From Trachelipus rathkii (taxonomy: Eukaryota; Arthropoda; Malacostraca; Isopoda; Trachelipodidae): DNA of 12,500 nt. Made by a program: the position numbers and the translations under genes. Below, one piece after another: positions 9,955 through 12,500 of this stretch. The DNA lies in contig JABUQX010060211.1 of assembly GCA_015478945.1 (NCBI GenBank), forward strand, positions 1 through 12,500. Reading direction: 5' to 3'. Under the pieces are notes generated by a model. That model did no database searches, was not told the DNA's origin, and saw only the letters and a list, made by a program, of their open reading frames with translations. Position 1 is the stretch's first letter. Every line of letters begins with the position of its first letter.

Positions 9955-10001
9955 ATTTTGAGCTAGGAAAATTTTTCAAATTGCAAATATGTTGAGCAGT
10001 G
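9955..10001 (-). repeat. Right terminal inverted repeat of the DNA transposon
   Basis: Read on the minus strand it begins CACTGCTCAACA and carries TGAAAAATTTTCC and CAAAAT in the same order as the left end, with an 11-base stretch (TATTTGCAATT) where the left end has one base. A TTA at 10002-10004 follows. Confidence 0.8.
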
Positions 10002-10004
10002 TTA

Positions 10005-10617
10005 TAGGAGTAAGCCAGGTCTTGTAGTATATTGAAATATTTAAATGTATTCATCTTCGTGAAATACCTATGCATTCTTTCTTTTATAGTTCTTTTATAG
10101 TTCTTTCAACTATTGCCGCTTTTTTAACTGAAAATGTGTTGTAGTACCCTATATCATATTCTGTAACTATTTCTTGAAACTCTTTACCTAAAAATTCTGT
10201 ACCTTTATCTGTCTACATCATTTGAGGTTATCTGCCATTTTTCTTTACAATTTCTCCTACTGCAGCGGCAACAGATTTTGACTTTTTATTTTTTAAAGCC
10301 TTTAACCATAAGTATCTGGAATATACATCTTCAAAAGAAAGTATGTACTGATACCCTTCATTGTAAGATTTATATTTTATCATTTCAGTCAAGTCTAGTT
10401 GCCAGACATTATCTAAGTAAGGGGCTATGGTTTTTCGCGTTCTAAATTTTTTTCGTATAGGTTTATGCAAGGTAAAAGCATCTTCACCTTCGAATTATTT
10501 TTTCAATTCTTTTTTATTAATATGAGGAAACTTTGAAGTAACCCTTGAAAAGCCACCATAACTGTAAGGTTGTTTTACATCAAAGTAATATTTCTCGACT
10601 ACCTCCTTAGCCTCCAT
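10005..10617 (-). pseudogene. INT: Polinton integrase, N-terminal part with DDE core (5' fragment)
   Basis: This retroviral-type integrase of the Polinton would insert the element's DNA into the genome. The start ATG is at 10617. The N-terminal part (YYFDVKQPYSYGG...INKKELKK) is followed after a stop by DAFTLHKPIRKKF, a conserved pre-core motif. The first catalytic Asp is in VWQLDLTEM (near 10396-10420). The second is in TDKGTEF (near 10190-10212). The Glu is in IVERTIKEL, 34 residues after the second Asp, close to the usual D,D35E spacing. Nonsense codons are TAA 10495-10497, TAA 10228-10230 and TAG 10213-10215. An 11-bp tandem duplication at 10080-10101 shifts the frame. The remaining part (MHRYFTKMNTFKYFNILQDL) reads on to the transposon insertion at 10004. 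With 6682-7121 it makes one gene. Confidence 0.88.
10080..10101. repeat. 11-bp perfect tandem duplication in the integrase gene
   Basis: TCTTTTATAGT occurs twice in direct succession (10080-10090 and 10091-10101). Eleven bases is not a multiple of three, and the integrase frame before and after it differs by exactly this shift. Confidence 0.9.
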
Positions 10618-10620
10618 GAC

Positions 10621-10730
10621 TCACAATGACATTAACAATAAAAAAACATATTAATTTATAGTGAAAGGGAATATAATTTATTTATTTAAAATAAGTTTTA
10701 GCTTCAAATAAAACGTGGACAGAATATTCC
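10621..10730. other. AT-rich flank upstream of the integrase; no gene
   Basis: This lies directly upstream of the integrase start, where the Polinton's promoter or terminal repeat would be expected. I see no inverted terminal repeat that I can match elsewhere in the window. Confidence 0.4.
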
Positions 10731-10800
10731 CAATTAAGGTTCGATCCTCCATCTATCGGTATGGTCGCCCACGACTCTATCCACTAAACTAAAGTAGCAA
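10730..10800 (-). repeat. tRNA-like remnant, probably a SINE head
   Basis: On the minus strand TAGTTTAGTGGATAGAGTCG closely resembles a tRNA D-arm/A box (TAGCTCAGTGGATAGAGC). About 25 bases later GGATCGAACC resembles the T-loop/B-box region. The D stem and T stem do not pair well and no anticodon arm can be defined, so this is not a working tRNA. A decayed tRNA gene or tRNA-derived SINE fits best. Confidence 0.4.
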
Positions 10801-10935
10801 TTCCTTAACTCTCTTCATTATAATAGAGGCACGTTCAATTTCGTTATCTCTCTTCTCCCGACCTTTTCCTCTGATTTTTGCCTTTTTTTTTAACTAACAT
10901 ATACAAGTCAAATTTTTCATTTCGTTCTATTATAC

Positions 10936-11060
<125 letters not shown>

Positions 11061-11085
11061 GTCAGCCTCTAGAAGAGCCACAATC

Positions 11086-11183
11086 CATATCTCCAAAAAC
11101 TACAACAGCTACCAGAAAGGAAAACATTGCTGGAATGCTGGTAATCCAATTTTAGTGCGGAAAATGGAAAAAAATAAAAATAA

Positions 11184-11186
<3 letters not shown>
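11086..11186 (+). repeat. Short A-rich repeat unit, copy 1
   Basis: It begins with an AAAACTACAACAGCTAC block, then GAAAGGAA, a TGGAAT block and GGAAAATG, and ends in an A-rich tail that leads into a TA array. A diverged second copy follows at 11277. Confidence 0.6.
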
Positions 11187-11252
<66 letters not shown>

Positions 11253-11274
11253 TTATATATATATATATATATAT
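11187..11274. repeat. (TA)n microsatellite between two copies of the same unit
   Basis: A nearly pure TA array with one interruption (ctta near 11251-11254). Confidence 0.97.
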
Positions 11275-11276
11275 CA

Positions 11277-11372
11277 AAAAGAAAACTACAATAGCTACAG
11301 CGAAAGGAATACATTTTTGGAATTTAGATAGGAAAATGTAAAAAAAAAAATGAAAAAATAAAAAAAATTATT
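11277..11372 (+). repeat. Short A-rich repeat unit, copy 2
   Basis: It has the same block order as copy 1: AAAACTACAATAGCTAC, GAAAGGAA, TTGGAAT, GGAAAATG, A-rich tail. Copy 2 is shorter in the middle. No coding frame is supported. Confidence 0.6.
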
Positions 11373-11483
11373 GTTAATAATTATAGTAATATTATTAAGG
11401 GCCTATTTAGAGACCTTTTATTGGTTACTCGTTAAAATAAATAGACTTTCTATTAAATTTTGTTTTTTTAACTAAAGAATACC

Positions 11484-11645
11484 CCAAGGGTATACCGCAC
11501 CGATGGCAGGAGGGTCGGTCTCGGCCTCGGGGAACTACGGGGTAGGACTAATTCCCCTCTCCGGGGATGGTCTCCGGAACCCCCGCTCTTTGGTATTTGG
11601 GTGTCGCGGGGGTTTCCTCCGCCCCCTCCCCTACAGGTGGCGGAA
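11484..11645 (+). repeat. GC-rich island, probable fragment of a dispersed repeat
   Basis: About 160 bp with strikingly higher GC than all neighbours, and sharp edges. One plus-strand frame reads RWQEGRSRPRGTTG and later GVAGVSSAPSPTGGG. I recall similar peptides among hypothetical proteins from crustacean repeats, but I cannot name the family. The island contains G- and C-runs on both strands and no complete gene. Confidence 0.4.
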
Positions 11646-11710
11646 AGCAGTTATTGTTTAACACTATAAAACATACTGTTTCAAACAATAATTATTCTGT
11701 TTTAACCAAC

Positions 11711-11819
11711 TATATATATATATATATATATATATAACATAACCAACCAACATATGTATATATATATATACTTAATAAATAAACTGACTAACACTCAAAA
11801 ACTTATAACCCAACAACAT

Positions 11820-11894
<75 letters not shown>
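11711..11894. repeat. Cluster of TA microsatellite arrays
   Basis: Arrays lie at about 11711-11736, 11756-11770, 11824-11862 and 11868-11894, with AT-rich spacers between them. A C-run and an A-run follow at about 11916-11932. Confidence 0.95.
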
Positions 11895-11897
<3 letters not shown>

Positions 11898-11976
11898 ATA
11901 CACTATATTTAGCACCCCCCCCCAAAAAAATAGCCAATTTTATGTTTAATTTTTTTAATTTATTTTTGTTTTCCAG

Positions 11977-12150
11977 AACCAAAATTTTACAAAGGTTCCA
12001 AAATGTGTTCAGTTTCCCTGGCTTTTGTGGTTCAGAGGGTATGAGTTCCCACCAATTCATCAAGAAGAATTATACCAGGCTACCATGGTTACTGCCCCAT
12101 CAAATACACTACCTCTTAAAGAGGTTTCGGAAACTGATAAATTTAGAGAG
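11977..12150 (+). CDS. Candidate internal exon (phase 0 to phase 0), product unknown
   Basis: A long pyrimidine-rich tract ends in TTTTCCAG at 11976, a strong 3' splice-site pattern. The frame starting at 11977 stays open for 58 codons to GAGAG|GTAGCA, a plausible 5' splice site at 12151. The exon would be 174 nt, an exact multiple of three. The same frame is open up to TGA at 12199-12201 and closed just upstream at 11956-11958. The peptide is ordinary in composition (for example PWLLWFRGYEFPP and LPLKEVSETDKF), unlike its low-complexity surroundings. I do not recognise the family. It could be an exon of a host gene, a piece of another mobile element, or a chance open frame. Confidence 0.3.
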
Positions 12151-12201
12151 GTAGCACCAATAAACAATACGTATAATAAGATCCCATGCGACTATTTTTG
12201 A

Positions 12202-12500
12202 GTATATATCCATAAGTTGAAACATTAGATTTAAATAGACGTAAAAGCCAGCACAAACACGATTTAATTTCCAAACAAAATAAATTCGAGCTCTTACATC
12301 ACTGGAGGTTTAAAACATAAAATAATATCGACAATATGGAACCTGTAATTTTTTTGTCAGATAACAAAGGAAACCCAGTGATCTCTTGCATAAATAGTAA
12401 TATTTTATAACAAAATGGCAAGTAAATAGTAGATGTAGCTTTTGATTAATAATGGGGATACAGTTTACAAAAAGTCGACAACAAATAAATAAAGCAACAA
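12202..12500. other. AT-rich sequence, no gene seen
   Basis: AT-rich sequence without a long frame, repeat array or RNA-like structure that I can support. If the candidate exon is real, this would be intron. Confidence 0.5.

Noticed and set aside
11942..12154. A 70-codon ATG frame
   Set aside because: It runs through T-rich intron-like sequence and the CAG acceptor. The other frame (11977-12150) fits an exon better.

Overview
The window is nuclear DNA from an invertebrate animal. It has very long TA/TG microsatellites, no dense open reading frames, and layers of decayed mobile elements. The mix (a CFDP2-like LINE, a Polinton/Maverick, a CACTA-like transposon, TA arrays) is what I would expect from a decapod crustacean. 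A mollusc, including a cephalopod, is not excluded. No intact cellular gene is visible. At most one candidate host exon is present, near the right end.

Layout. 1-1565 is the antisense endonuclease and start of the reverse transcriptase of a decayed LINE, with a 5'-UTR-like stretch to about 1830. A TA array (1911-2070), T-rich DNA and 8-bp tandem repeats follow. From 2337 to 10617, all on the minus strand, lies a Polinton (Maverick)/adintovirus-like virion module. In its transcriptional order it holds an integrase with chromodomain, two tandem copies of a penton-like minor capsid gene, a small basic virion-core-like protein, the double-jelly-roll major capsid protein, and an adenain-type protease. 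Spacing is virus-like: 18, 53, 12, 195 and 2 nt between consecutive genes. All but the smallest gene carry stops or frameshifts, so this is a dead endogenous copy. DNA polymerase B and the packaging ATPase are not in the window.

The integrase is split by a second element, 7125-10001 on the plus strand. This is a 2,877-bp DNA transposon with CACTG...CAGTG termini, related inverted ends and a 3-bp TTA target duplication. Element plus one TTA is 2,880 nt, a multiple of three, and the integrase frame is the same on both sides, so the insertion boundaries are firm. The transposon carries a degraded transposase-like gene (7974-9676) of a family usually annotated only as uncharacterized. Its termini, target duplication and D/D-CxxC/E residues suggest a CACTA/Mirage/Chapaev (CMC) type transposase. 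About 0.4 kb of TA arrays has grown in its 5' part.

Right of the Polinton are a tRNA-like (SINE-like) remnant, TA arrays alternating with two diverged copies of a short A-rich unit, a GC-rich island that looks like a piece of a dispersed repeat, more TA arrays, and a possible phase-0 exon at 11977-12150. The rest is AT-rich sequence in which I see nothing.

Relative history: the Polinton came first; the transposon entered its integrase gene later; microsatellites then expanded inside both the capsid gene and the transposon.
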